From: Helicobacteraceae bacterium
Lineage (GTDB): Bacteria; Campylobacterota; Campylobacteria; Campylobacterales; Sulfurimonadaceae
Length of the DNA: 8,835 nt
Reading direction: 5' to 3'
Assembly (NCBI GenBank): GCA_030596305.1
Contig: JAUVKK010000029.1
Span: forward strand, 1-8,835
Part shown: in pieces, positions 1 through 6,907 of the stretch
How the letters are laid out: every line of letters starts with the position of its first letter
Position numbering within the stretch: the stretch's first letter is position 1
The notes under the pieces: generated by a model
The model's database searches: none
What the model saw: the letters and a program-made list of their open reading frames with translations, nothing else
Told to the model about the DNA's origin: nothing
Program-made: the position numbers and the translations under genes

Positions 1-763
1 GTAAGATCTCATCGTCCCAGGTGGTTTTGAAATAGGATTGATGGGAGTGAAGTATAAGACAGGGCAAAGTCTCAATTTTCTGATGATAGATCTCATTTTG
101 GGCTTTTAAAATAGCCCGCATCCATCCCAGATAGGTAACAAAGGAGGGAACAGGTTTATAAGTGAGGTCGAAATCCCAACGTCCGTTGTATGTTTTATGA
201 AGACTTTCAGTGTAGATCGAGGGAAGCCTGGTGGCTTTAACATAAGGTAAAATTTTTCCTAAGGGTGTGAGTAGAGAGAGAAAGAATTTGTCCCTTTTTC
301 TGGCATTAAAAGCAAAAAATGGACTGTTCAAGATGCTGGCAGAGACCAGATCCCTATCATTGGAATGGAGAAGAAAGTGGGTTGCGATGAGACCACCGGT
401 AGAGTGGCCATGCAAGATGATGTTTTGGTGGCCCTTCTCTTTGGCCAGACGCATAACTGTTGAGATCTCTTCATAATACTCTGTGACATCTTTACAAAAA
501 TTATCATGATGGTGTTCTTTTAAAGAGCTGCCGTATTTTCGCAGTTCAACGGCATAAAAACTTATCCCTTTATTGACAAAAAAGTTAGAGAGGTGGTTCT
601 GAAAAAAGTAATCCATATAGCCATGAAGATAGACAACAGCACTGGTTGCACCGGGAACCTCATGGTAGTCGACTTTGGCCGAAACAAATCCTTCATAGTC
701 ATCATCTAAGGCTATCTGCTTAGTTGCTAATGGTGGTGTAGCTTTTTGATTGCTGTAGCTCAT
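1..763 (-). CDS. Alpha/beta hydrolase (serine aminopeptidase S33 / lysophospholipase-like), 3' end cut by window edge
   Basis: Reading the minus strand from the ATG at 763 gives 254 codons with no stop before the window edge. The product is a cytoplasmic-looking alpha/beta hydrolase without signal peptide. Seen: an oxyanion-hole type strand and turn VVYLHGY (residues 43-49), ELRKYGSS (73-80) at the place where relatives have DLRGHGxS, and the nucleophile elbow GHSTGG (119-124) with Ser121 as the predicted catalytic serine. A later strand LPCLILHSHQS (233-243) leads to WDDEI, where the catalytic acid region begins; the histidine would lie beyond the edge. The family includes esterases, monoacylglycerol lipases and lysophospholipases, so the substrate cannot be named. 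The start is supported by a modest ACAGG ribosome site 7 bases upstream and by the absence of any upstream in-frame ATG. It is divergent from ruvC and shares the regulatory region with it. Confidence 0.9.
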   Translation of the reverse strand, partial: MSYSNQKATPPLATKQIALDDDYEGFVSAKVDYHEVPGATSAVVYLHGYMDYFFQNHLSNFFVNKGISFYAVELRKYGSSLKEHHHDNFCKDVTEYYEEISTVMRLAKEKGHQNIILHGHSTGGLIATHFLLHSNDRDLVSASILNSPFFAFNARKRDKFFLSLLTPLGKILPYVKATRLPSIYTESLHKTYNGRWDFDLTYKPVPSFVTYLGWMRAILKAQNEIYHQKIETLPCLILHSHQSYFKTTWDDEIL

Positions 764-796
764 ATAAAAACCTGTAAGCAGAGAGTTGTTTCGATA

Positions 797-805
797 ATTG
801 TAACA
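797..805 (-). promoter_or_regulatory. Predicted extended -10 promoter element for the hydrolase gene
   Basis: On the minus strand the sequence reads TGTTACAAT, an extended -10 (TGn plus a one-mismatch TATAAT). It would start transcription near position 790, about 27 bases before the hydrolase ATG, leaving room for the ACAGG ribosome site at 771-775. No good -35 is visible, which is normal for housekeeping promoters in Campylobacterota. This is a sequence prediction only. Confidence 0.5.
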
Positions 806-816
806 CAAAAGAAAAG

Positions 817-847
817 TATGTGATATTTTTAATTAAAATATCACATA
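817..847. promoter_or_regulatory. Perfect 13-bp inverted repeat, candidate operator between divergent promoters
   Basis: The arms TATGTGATATTTT (817-829) and AAAATATCACATA (835-847) are exact reverse complements around a 5-base TAATT centre. The element lies between the two divergent -10 boxes. Its centre (832) is about 42 bases upstream of the predicted hydrolase start and about 57 upstream of the predicted ruvC start. That placement fits a dimeric regulator acting mainly on the hydrolase promoter. The outer TGTGA/TCACA pair is too widely spaced (17 bases) for a standard CRP site. The regulator is not identified. Confidence 0.55.
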
Positions 848-873
848 TTCTATGAATGTGAAAAAAACTAGTG

Positions 874-882
874 TGTTATAAT
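874..882 (+). promoter_or_regulatory. Predicted extended -10 promoter for ruvC and the downstream unit
   Basis: TGTTATAAT is a perfect extended -10 (TGn-TATAAT). Its last base is only 5 bases before the ruvC ATG at 888, so transcription should begin at or within a base or two of the start codon. No Shine-Dalgarno sequence lies between the box and the ATG. If this is the promoter in use, the ruvC message is leaderless or nearly so. Confidence 0.6.
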
Positions 883-887
883 CGGAT

Positions 888-1367
888 ATGAATATATTAG
901 GAATTGATCCCGGTACTCGAAACATGGGATATGCAGTTATCTCATTAGACAGAGGTAAAATAGCTTTAGTGGAAGCGGGTCTTATAAAGATGAAACAGGA
1001 TGATCTTCAGTTCCAGATTCCTCAGATGGTTGAGGGCTTGGACCAGATCTTTGCTAAACATCAAATTGACGAAGTTGCGATGGAAGATATTTTCTATGCT
1101 CATAATCCACAGACAGTGTTAAAACTGGCACAATTTCGCGGGGCCATTATGTTAAAACTATTACAAGAGTTTGGGCAGTTTGCAGAGTACACCCCTCTGC
1201 AGGTCAAAAGAGCAGTAACGGGTAAGGCAAAAGCTGCCAAAGAACAAGTTGCCTTTATGGTGCAGCGGCTTTTAGGGATCAAAAAAGAGATCAGACCTCT
1301 GGATATCTCTGATGCGATGGCCGTAGCGATCACCCATTCACAACGGGTCAAACTAGCAAAAAAGTAG
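888..1367 (+). CDS. ruvC: Holliday junction resolvase RuvC
   Basis: This 159-residue protein matches the RuvC endonuclease, which cuts Holliday junctions symmetrically as a dimer with RuvAB during recombinational repair. The N-terminus [17 protein letters not shown] is the RNase H-fold opening with catalytic Asp7. The other acidic residues are present as Glu66 (in VAMEDIF) and Asp139 and Asp142 (in [13 protein letters not shown]), so the catalytic site looks intact. Length is close to the usual 155-175. ATG 888 is chosen because the protein then begins directly at the conserved first strand, although no ribosome site precedes it. The stop codon overlaps the AGGGG ribosome site of the next gene and only 8 bases separate the two genes. 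ruvC is therefore probably cotranscribed with the exporter genes, with which it has no obvious functional link. Confidence 0.96.
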   Translation: MNILGIDPGTRNMGYAVISLDRGKIALVEAGLIKMKQDDLQFQIPQMVEGLDQIFAKHQIDEVAMEDIFYAHNPQTVLKLAQFRGAIMLKLLQEFGQFAEYTPLQVKRAVTGKAKAAKEQVAFMVQRLLGIKKEIRPLDISDAMAVAITHSQRVKLAKK

Positions 1368-1370
1368 GGG
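1366..1370 (+). promoter_or_regulatory. Ribosome binding site supporting the GTG start of the TolC-type gene
   Basis: AGGGG lies 5 bases before the GTG at 1376 and overlaps the last two bases of the ruvC stop codon. It is the main reason to accept a GTG start here. The resulting N-terminus is a good signal peptide with Arg at position 3. Confidence 0.6.
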
Positions 1371-1375
1371 TAAAA

Positions 1376-2725
1376 GTGATTAGATTATTAGTGATAGCGC
1401 TTCTGGCAACACTAACCCAGGCAAAAGAGCTTGGTATCGATCAGGCATGGGAGCTTGTGCAAGAGCGAAATGATGGACTGAAGGCAAGTCAAAACAGTGT
1501 CAAACATTCGCAGGTCGTCAAAGACGGGGCTGATTCGATGATGTATATGCCAAGTATCGATCTACATGGTTCTTATACCCATCTATCAGAGCCTATTCAG
1601 GTATCGGGTAATGCCGTTGGAAGAAACCTTCCTATTCCTCTACCCCCTACTGACCCTGATATTACTATGGACCTGAGTGAGCAAGATATATTTTTAGCCA
1701 ACATCTCTATTCTCTGGCCGGTATTTGCCGGAGGTAAGACCCTTTATCTGTCTGACATCACAGCAGCACAGATCGAAGCAGAAGAGGCCAAACTTGAACT
1801 GATGCGTCAAAAAGCGTTTATTCAGCTAGTGAAGTACTATTATGGTGCCGAGATGGGTAAGGCTTATTATGAGACACGCCTTGAAGTTGAAGAAGCTTTT
1901 AAAACACATTATGACCATGCTCAAAAGATGCAAGAACAGGGACAGATCGCTAAAGTCGAACTGCTTAATGCCAAAGTAAAATACGACAAAACAACAACAG
2001 AAACGGTAAAAGCACACCATAAGATGACTATAGCTGTCTCTGCACTTAGTAAATTGCTTAAAGAACAAGATATTAATATTACTTCAACGCTGTTTATCAA
2101 TGAAGAGATTAAGAGTAAAGAACACTATGTGACAAATGCGATAGAGAACTATCCTGCTCTGCACCTGATCGATGCAAAAAGACAGCAGAGCAGTTCCGTG
2201 GTAGGAATGGAGAGAGCCAACTATATGCCGACAGTTGTCGCCTATGGTAATTACAATCTTTACAGAGACGACTCGATCATTGCTGAGTCTGCGCCAGACT
2301 GGTTTGCGGGTGTAGCCGTTAACATCAACCTCTTGTCGGCTACCGGTCGAAGTGAGAAGTATGAGGCAGCAAAGATCATTGATCAGCAGTTAGCACTACT
2401 GCATCAACAAGCGCAGCAGGACCTCTCTATATTGGTGGAGAAGACCTATAATGAGGTGATCTTGTACTTGGATGAATATAAGGCGCTAGATTCCTCTTTG
2501 TCTCTGGCTGAGGAGAATGTAAAACTGCGTCGTATCGCGTTTGCGTCAGGTCTATCAACATCACTGGAACTAAATGATGCTGAACTTTTTTTAGCAGGAA
2601 CAAAGACAGAGCGGTTGAACGTCGCTTACAATTACATTCAGAAGCTTTCACAGCTTATGATCTTAAGTGAAAGCAGTGAGCGTTTTATGGAGTTAGCAGC
2701 AAGCGGTGAAGAGGTGGTGAGATGA
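1376..2725 (+). CDS. TolC-family outer membrane efflux protein
   Basis: The 449-residue product would form the trimeric outer membrane duct of a tripartite exporter. A signal peptide covers roughly residues 1-16, with likely cleavage after TQA before Lys17. The typical internal duplication of the family is visible. YMPSIDLHGSYTHL (57-70) is echoed by YMPTVVAYGNYNLY (283-296), and GQIAKVELLNAK (189-200) by GLSTSLELNDAE (392-403). These pairs correspond to the two beta-strand and two helical-hairpin halves. Length is typical for the family. The start is GTG with the AGGGG site upstream. The stop overlaps the next start by 4 bases (ATGA), so the gene is translationally coupled to the membrane fusion protein. 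The substrate cannot be read from the sequence. Confidence 0.93.
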   Translation: MIRLLVIALLATLTQAKELGIDQAWELVQERNDGLKASQNSVKHSQVVKDGADSMMYMPSIDLHGSYTHLSEPIQVSGNAVGRNLPIPLPPTDPDITMDLSEQDIFLANISILWPVFAGGKTLYLSDITAAQIEAEEAKLELMRQKAFIQLVKYYYGAEMGKAYYETRLEVEEAFKTHYDHAQKMQEQGQIAKVELLNAKVKYDKTTTETVKAHHKMTIAVSALSKLLKEQDINITSTLFINEEIKSKEHYVTNAIENYPALHLIDAKRQQSSSVVGMERANYMPTVVAYGNYNLYRDDSIIAESAPDWFAGVAVNINLLSATGRSEKYEAAKIIDQQLALLHQQAQQDLSILVEKTYNEVILYLDEYKALDSSLSLAEENVKLRRIAFASGLSTSLELNDAELFLAGTKTERLNVAYNYIQKLSQLMILSESSERFMELAASGEEVVR

Positions 2726-3702
2726 GTATATTAACAAAAGTTGTTGGCACAGCAGTTGTCATTGGTATTACGGCAGGGGTAAGTTATATCTTTTATGAGG
2801 CCTATCAGCCTAAACCTCTTCGTCTTCAGGGTGAGATCGATGCACAGTACTATTCGGTCTCTTCAAAAGTTCCGGGGCGCATCGATCATATTAATGTCAA
2901 AAAAGGTGACATTGTCAAAGATGGTGATTTTATCTTCAGTATCAATTCGCCTGAGGTTCAAGCCAAGCTAAAACAGGCAGAGGCGGCACGAAATGCGGCT
3001 GGAGCAGTTGTAAAACAGGCGGACAAAGGTGCCCGTAAACAGCAGATCATGGCTGCGAAAGACCAATGGCATAGAGCAAGAGAGGCAGAAAAATTGCTTT
3101 ATAAAACATTTACACGTATAGAAAAGCTTTATAAAGAGGGTGTAGTCGCTGAACAAAAACGTGACGAGGTTTACACTAAGTATAAAGCAGCGCAGTATCA
3201 GAGCAATGCTGCTAAACAGATGTATTTGATGGCCAATGAAGGTGCGCGTGAAGAGCAAAAAGAGGCTGCACGTGCACAAGAAGAGGTTTATGCGGGTAAG
3301 ATCGACGAAGTCAATGCCTATATCGTAGAGACAGTACAGCATGCCCATCACAACGGTGAAGTCTCACAGATCCTTATTCATGAGGGTGAGTTGGCACCAA
3401 CAGGTTTTCCTGTTGTCACCCTTGTTGACATCAATGATTCATGGGCAAAGTTCCATGTTCGTGAGGATCTGCTTAAACACTTTGTCAAAGGTAAGACTTT
3501 GGAGCTTAGCGTTCCTGCTATAGGAACAGCCCTTCATCCGTTTAACGTCACTCATATTAGTGTTATGGGAGAGTATGCGACCTGGAGAGCGGCCGAGGCA
3601 GGTAAAGGCTTTGATCTTAAAAGTTTTGAGGTGGAGTTACGCCCTAAAGAACCTATAGAAGGTCTTCGTGTTGGGATGAGTGTTCTAATCCAGCTGCCAT
3701 GA
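2722..3702 (+). CDS. HlyD/YbhG-type periplasmic adaptor (membrane fusion protein)
   Basis: The 326-residue adaptor should bridge the inner membrane permeases and the TolC-type duct. Seen in order: a single N-terminal membrane anchor (about 6-26), a first half-lipoyl segment with SSKVPGRIDHINVKKGDIV (47-65), a long alanine/lysine/glutamate-rich coiled coil (about 79-200), the second half-lipoyl segment (about 201-235) and a beta-barrel region ending at the C-terminus. Two similar motifs in the coiled coil, GARKQQ (103-108) and GAREEQ (174-179), resemble the GxRxEE-type repeats of YbhG/YhiI relatives. Where many relatives have an APxDG turn, this protein reads HAHHNG (207-212). ATG 2722 follows an AAGAGG site at 2709-2714. 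The gene overlaps both neighbours by 4 bases. Confidence 0.92.
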   Translation: MSILTKVVGTAVVIGITAGVSYIFYEAYQPKPLRLQGEIDAQYYSVSSKVPGRIDHINVKKGDIVKDGDFIFSINSPEVQAKLKQAEAARNAAGAVVKQADKGARKQQIMAAKDQWHRAREAEKLLYKTFTRIEKLYKEGVVAEQKRDEVYTKYKAAQYQSNAAKQMYLMANEGAREEQKEAARAQEEVYAGKIDEVNAYIVETVQHAHHNGEVSQILIHEGELAPTGFPVVTLVDINDSWAKFHVREDLLKHFVKGKTLELSVPAIGTALHPFNVTHISVMGEYATWRAAEAGKGFDLKSFEVELRPKEPIEGLRVGMSVLIQLP

Positions 3703-4862
3703 ACTACTTTCAAAAGGTATTAGGTGCCAGCAGAGAAGAGATAAAAGCGATAAAAAATAGCTGGTATATGCTTGGTTTTATAAGCTGGGTCCCTCTTCTT
3801 GGGTTTGGACTTATTGTTGTGATCTTTCTATCAGGAGTGCCGCGGGACCTTCCTATCGGTGTGGTCGATCATGACGCCTCAAAACTCTCTCGCATGCAGC
3901 TCTCCAACATAGAGAGCTCAGCTGCCCTGGCCATTAAAAAGCAGTATAACTCTCTTCATGAGGCTTCACGAGACTTGAGAGACGGGACTATCTACGCGAT
4001 CGTTATCGTTCCGGAACACTTTGAATATGACCTTCGTAAAGGAGTACAGCCTGCTATTACAGTGATGCTCAATACTCAGTTTATTTTGATGAGCAAGATC
4101 TTGCACTCTTCTTTAGCGGCAGTTCTGATGAATGGTGCGGCCACCATAGATTTTGTGCAGACCTTGGTTAAAGACCAACGGCCTGAATTGGCAAAAATTG
4201 CCGTTGCCCCGATCCAGATCCAGATCACACCATTTTTCAACACCTACAACAGCTATTTTCTCTTTTTAGTAAGCGCAATGCTTCCTGCTCTATGGTCTAT
4301 CCTTGTTGTAATGACAATGACCATTGCCATGGGTGAGATGTTTAAAAGAGGACGGGAAAAGATGTGGTTTCAGAGCGCTGAAGAGTCGATAAGTGCGGCC
4401 ATTATAGGAAAGATGCTGCCTTATATAGTTGTTCAAATGTTATGGGGATTGGGTGTCGTCTATTTTGTTTATGGCGTGATGCCCTGGCCATTTGCAGGTT
4501 CGTGGCTCATCCTTGCAGCTGCCATGTTCATCACCATCGTGGTCTATCAATTTATTGCTCTCGCCTTTTATGCGCTTAAGTTTGAGTATGCCTCTGCGCT
4601 GAGCCTTGGGGCGGTCTTCACTGCACCTGCTTTTGCGGCAATGGGTATTACCTTTCCGCTTATGGACATGGGAGGTGCGGGCGTAGTTTGGCATGACCTG
4701 CTGCCGGTCTCGCACTACATCCATATACAGATCTCACAAGCCAACTATGGTGCACCTCTCTCAAGCATAGGCACGACTTTTGCAGCGCTCTCTCTTTTTT
4801 TACTGGTAACACCATTTGTCTATTGGCGGTTTAAAAGAGTGTCCAGAGAGTGGATGTCATGA
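3699..4862 (+). CDS. ABC-2 type permease with large periplasmic domain (first of a pair)
   Basis: The 387-residue protein has the YbhS/YbhR/YhhJ-type layout. There is one membrane helix near residues 24-46, a periplasmic domain of about 140 residues, then five C-terminal helices (about 186-210, 233-259, 267-292, 299-320 and 358-376). LPIGVVDHDASKLSR (51-65) and AIVIVPEHFEYDLRKG (100-115) are typical of the periplasmic domain in this family. DLLPVSHYIHIQI (333-345) sits where relatives carry the conserved LxPxxY segment before the last helix. It would form the inner membrane part of the exporter, probably as a heterodimer with the following gene. No nucleotide-binding motif (Walker A, LSGGQ) is present in it or nearby. 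ATG 3699 gives a 4-base overlap with the adaptor gene. Its ribosome site is weak, so coupled translation is likely. Confidence 0.91.
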   Translation: MNYFQKVLGASREEIKAIKNSWYMLGFISWVPLLGFGLIVVIFLSGVPRDLPIGVVDHDASKLSRMQLSNIESSAALAIKKQYNSLHEASRDLRDGTIYAIVIVPEHFEYDLRKGVQPAITVMLNTQFILMSKILHSSLAAVLMNGAATIDFVQTLVKDQRPELAKIAVAPIQIQITPFFNTYNSYFLFLVSAMLPALWSILVVMTMTIAMGEMFKRGREKMWFQSAEESISAAIIGKMLPYIVVQMLWGLGVVYFVYGVMPWPFAGSWLILAAAMFITIVVYQFIALAFYALKFEYASALSLGAVFTAPAFAAMGITFPLMDMGGAGVVWHDLLPVSHYIHIQISQANYGAPLSSIGTTFAALSLFLLVTPFVYWRFKRVSREWMS

Positions 4863-6019
4863 GTTTTTTTACCCTTTTAAAAGCAGAGTTCAGAGCGCTT
4901 TTCAATGATAAAGATGTTTTACTAACGATCTTTGGAGGGGTGATGCTCTACTCTTTTCTCTACCCTCAGCCTTATCTGAGAGAGGCTGTCTCTTCTTTGC
5001 CTGTGGCTGTGGTGGATTATGATAAAAGTGATATGAGTCGCAAGATGGTCTATATGCTCGATGCTAGTCCGCAGATCGCAGTAGAGAGCAGCTACTTAAG
5101 TGAAGCAAGCGCCAAAGAGGCGATCATCAACAACAAGATCAGCGCCATGGTCATCATCCCTGAAAACTTTAAACGAGACCTTTATCTGGGACATGAACCG
5201 GTCGTCAGTGTTGGGGCTGATGCCAGCTATTTTCTGATCTATGGTGGTGTCGTTGAGGGAACGATGCACTCAGTTTTGACACAGAGTGCCACCCTCCAAG
5301 TAGGAGAACTTCTTAAAAAGAGTGTTCCGCTTGCAGCAGCAAAACGTCAATACACACCGTTTAAAACAGAGTATATCAACACTTTCAATGTATCAGGATC
5401 TTATATCAACTACGTCATTCCGGCTGTATTTGTCTTGATCTTACAGCAGACGATGTTGATCGGCATGGGGATGATGGGTGCAAAACAGGGACGAGAGAGC
5501 CGTGAGGGAAAAAGAGGCTACTTTAATACAGAGAGTGTTAGTGCTGTTATGACTGTCCGTTATATTGCTTTTATCACTATTTTTTTTATCCATATGCTCT
5601 TTTTCTTTGGCTTCTCTTTTAACTTTTTTGGAGTGCCACACATTGCTAAAGTCGGTGAACTTTTGATCTATGGTTTTAGCTTCCTCTCTGCTGTTGCAGC
5701 CCTTGGTATGTTATTGGGAGCCCTCTTCAAAGAGCGTGAATACCCGACACCGGTTATCTTGCTCTCTTCGCTGCCATTGATCTTTTCAGCCGGTTTTGTC
5801 TGGCCACTGGAGTCTATGCCGCAGTGGATGATCTGGTTAGCCAATATCTCTCCAAGTACACCTGGTATTCAAGGGTTTTTACGGCTTAACCAGATGGGTG
5901 CTTCGTTTGAGCAGGTTATAGGTCAGTTTGGTCTGTTATGGACACAAACAGTGGTGTATAGCCTTTTAGCCTATACACTATTGAAACAACAAAGAGAGGT
6001 TCTTCACGATGTTAATTAG
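4859..6019 (+). CDS. ABC-2 type permease with large periplasmic domain (second of the pair)
   Basis: The 386-residue protein has the same architecture as the preceding permease and is clearly paralogous to it. LPVAVVDYDKSDMSR (47-61) and AMVIIPENFKRDLYLG (96-111) line up with the matching segments there. An N-terminal helix covers about 18-36, and the C-terminal membrane domain begins near 185. PQWMIWLANISPSTPGIQGF (321-340) holds the family's conserved segment before the last helix. I place the start at ATG 4859. It gives the same 4-base ATGA overlap as the other junctions and lies 8 bases after an AGAGAG site (4845-4850). A GTG at 4850 would add only three residues (MDV) and is less likely. 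It is expected to pair with the first permease. No ATPase follows. Confidence 0.91.
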   Translation: MSFFTLLKAEFRALFNDKDVLLTIFGGVMLYSFLYPQPYLREAVSSLPVAVVDYDKSDMSRKMVYMLDASPQIAVESSYLSEASAKEAIINNKISAMVIIPENFKRDLYLGHEPVVSVGADASYFLIYGGVVEGTMHSVLTQSATLQVGELLKKSVPLAAAKRQYTPFKTEYINTFNVSGSYINYVIPAVFVLILQQTMLIGMGMMGAKQGRESREGKRGYFNTESVSAVMTVRYIAFITIFFIHMLFFFGFSFNFFGVPHIAKVGELLIYGFSFLSAVAALGMLLGALFKEREYPTPVILLSSLPLIFSAGFVWPLESMPQWMIWLANISPSTPGIQGFLRLNQMGASFEQVIGQFGLLWTQTVVYSLLAYTLLKQQREVLHDVN

Positions 6020-6623
6020 ACTTTTACTTACCCTTGTGATGAGTCTGTCTCTGTCTGCTGAGATAAAAGAGAACAATTTTTTTGTCTACAACTGCTCTGA
6101 TGATTATCATTTTGTTGTTGAACTCCAAAAAGGGGAAGCATGGCTTTTCTTGCCTACTGGAACAGTTAAAGCTATGCAGCAGCAAAGTGCTTCGGGCGTA
6201 AAGTACAGTGTAGATAATATTGTCTATTGGAGTAAGGGGTACGAGGCTACTTTAGATGTTGGTAAGAAGAGATATCGCTGTAAAAATGATGGCATCGCAG
6301 CGACATTTGAGAGAGCCAAACTAAGTGGTGTTGCGTTTCGTGCTATTGGTAATGAGCCGGGATGGATCCTGGAGATCACTTCAGACAAACAAGTACTGTT
6401 TCTTACAAACCTGGGGCAAGACAAAACGTATTTTGAGGTCATAGAGAAGTTTTCTGACTATAGCTCGACAGAGTATGAGATGCATTCAAACAATAATGTT
6501 ATGCATGTTCGTATTGAAAATAGTCGTTGTCGAGATACGATGGTGGACAGGGTCTATGAATCTACTGTCTATATTAATTTCGACGGAGTCAATATGAAAG
6601 GGTGTGGAAAAGCACTTTTTTAA
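6009..6623 (+). CDS. Secreted MliC-domain (C-type lysozyme inhibitor-like) protein fused to a second disulfide domain
   Basis: The 204-residue product has a cleavable signal peptide (about 1-17, SLSLSA then Glu-Ile) and no lipobox, so it should be a soluble periplasmic or secreted protein. Residues about 26-92 look like an MliC domain: YNCSDDYHF, then SASGVKYS (60-67), VYWSKGYEATL (72-82) and a closing YRC, with Cys29 and Cys91 placed for the usual disulfide. Known MliC proteins inhibit C-type lysozyme through the SxSGxxY loop. The second half (about 107-204) begins FRAIGNEPGW and ends NMKGCGKAL. It has Cys174 and Cys199, resembling the COG3650-type domain often found in small envelope proteins. 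An AGAGAGG site precedes ATG 6009 by 9 bases, and the gene overlaps the permease by 11 bases, so it belongs to the exporter unit. The domain calls are from pattern memory. Confidence 0.82.
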   Translation: MLIRLLLTLVMSLSLSAEIKENNFFVYNCSDDYHFVVELQKGEAWLFLPTGTVKAMQQQSASGVKYSVDNIVYWSKGYEATLDVGKKRYRCKNDGIAATFERAKLSGVAFRAIGNEPGWILEITSDKQVLFLTNLGQDKTYFEVIEKFSDYSSTEYEMHSNNNVMHVRIENSRCRDTMVDRVYESTVYINFDGVNMKGCGKALF

Positions 6624-6649
6624 CCAATAGAATTTTCAATCTAAAATAG

Positions 6650-6655
6650 TATAAT
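6650..6655 (+). promoter_or_regulatory. Predicted -10 box for the lipoprotein-MOSC-dgt unit
   Basis: A perfect TATAAT lies in the 62-base gap after the MliC gene, preceded by a T- and A-rich stretch and no clear -35. Transcription would begin near 6662 and give a leader of about 24 bases with an AAGAGA ribosome site (6673-6678) before ATG 6686. No convincing terminator hairpin is visible in the gap, so read-through from the upstream unit is possible. Confidence 0.55.
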
Positions 6656-6685
6656 TCAACAATATAGAGCTAAAGAGATTATAAA

Positions 6686-6907
6686 ATGAAAATATATATA
6701 GTAATTCCCCTGTTTTTATTGTTTACGGGCTGTTCGCACTTTAGTGTCAATGCAACTAACTGTGATGACATTATGCGTAACGATCCAAATATGCAGAACA
6801 TTCCTCAAGAGTGTCGTGATTACAGAGAAGAAGATGCAGACAGATCTACTTACCCTCCTGGTCAACGACCAGAAGAGATCGGTAAAGACTTTGAAATCGG
6901 AAAGTAG
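6686..6907 (+). CDS. Small lipoprotein of unknown function
   Basis: A 73-residue precursor with a short hydrophobic signal (residues 3-14) and the lipobox LFTGC, giving Cys16 as the lipidated N-terminal residue. The mature part of 58 residues is polar and acidic and contains two further cysteines, Cys26 and Cys43, in the pattern CDDIMRNDP then IPQECRDYREEDAD. These could form one disulfide in the periplasm. The C-terminal half (STYPPGQRPEEIGKDFEIGK) is proline- and charge-rich and probably extended. I do not recognise the family. The start is supported by the AAGAGA site, the TATAAT box upstream and the complete signal sequence. Its stop codon shares one base with the next start, so it is the first gene of the MOSC-dgt unit. 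Confidence 0.8.
   Translation: MKIYIVIPLFLLFTGCSHFSVNATNCDDIMRNDPNMQNIPQECRDYREEDADRSTYPPGQRPEEIGKDFEIGK

Noticed and set aside
267..476. Plus-strand open frame of 69 codons in the first 763 bases
   Set aside because: It lies antisense inside the continuous hydrolase reading frame, which contains the GHSTGG elbow. Its own product is composition-driven and shows no domain.
817..847. Palindrome as a CRP/FNR site or as an intrinsic terminator
   Set aside because: TGTGA and TCACA are separated by 17 bases, not 6, and the FNR-type core is absent. No T-run follows either arm, and no gene ends towards it, so termination is not needed there.
2968..3351. Long minus-strand open frame (127 codons) inside the adaptor gene
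   Set aside because: It is antisense to the alanine/lysine/glutamate-rich coiled coil of the adaptor. Such biased coding sequence often leaves the opposite strand free of stops; the product is a low-complexity Cys/Leu/Phe-rich chain with no start signal.
5954..5978. 8-bp inverted repeat GTGTATAG/CTATACAC with a 9-base loop
   Set aside because: It lies within the coding sequence of the second permease with no T-run or boundary nearby. A repeat of this size is plausible by chance in the window.
6624..6685. Possible terminator after the MliC gene
   Set aside because: The gap is AT-rich with a perfect TATAAT, but no stem of useful length followed by T residues could be found.
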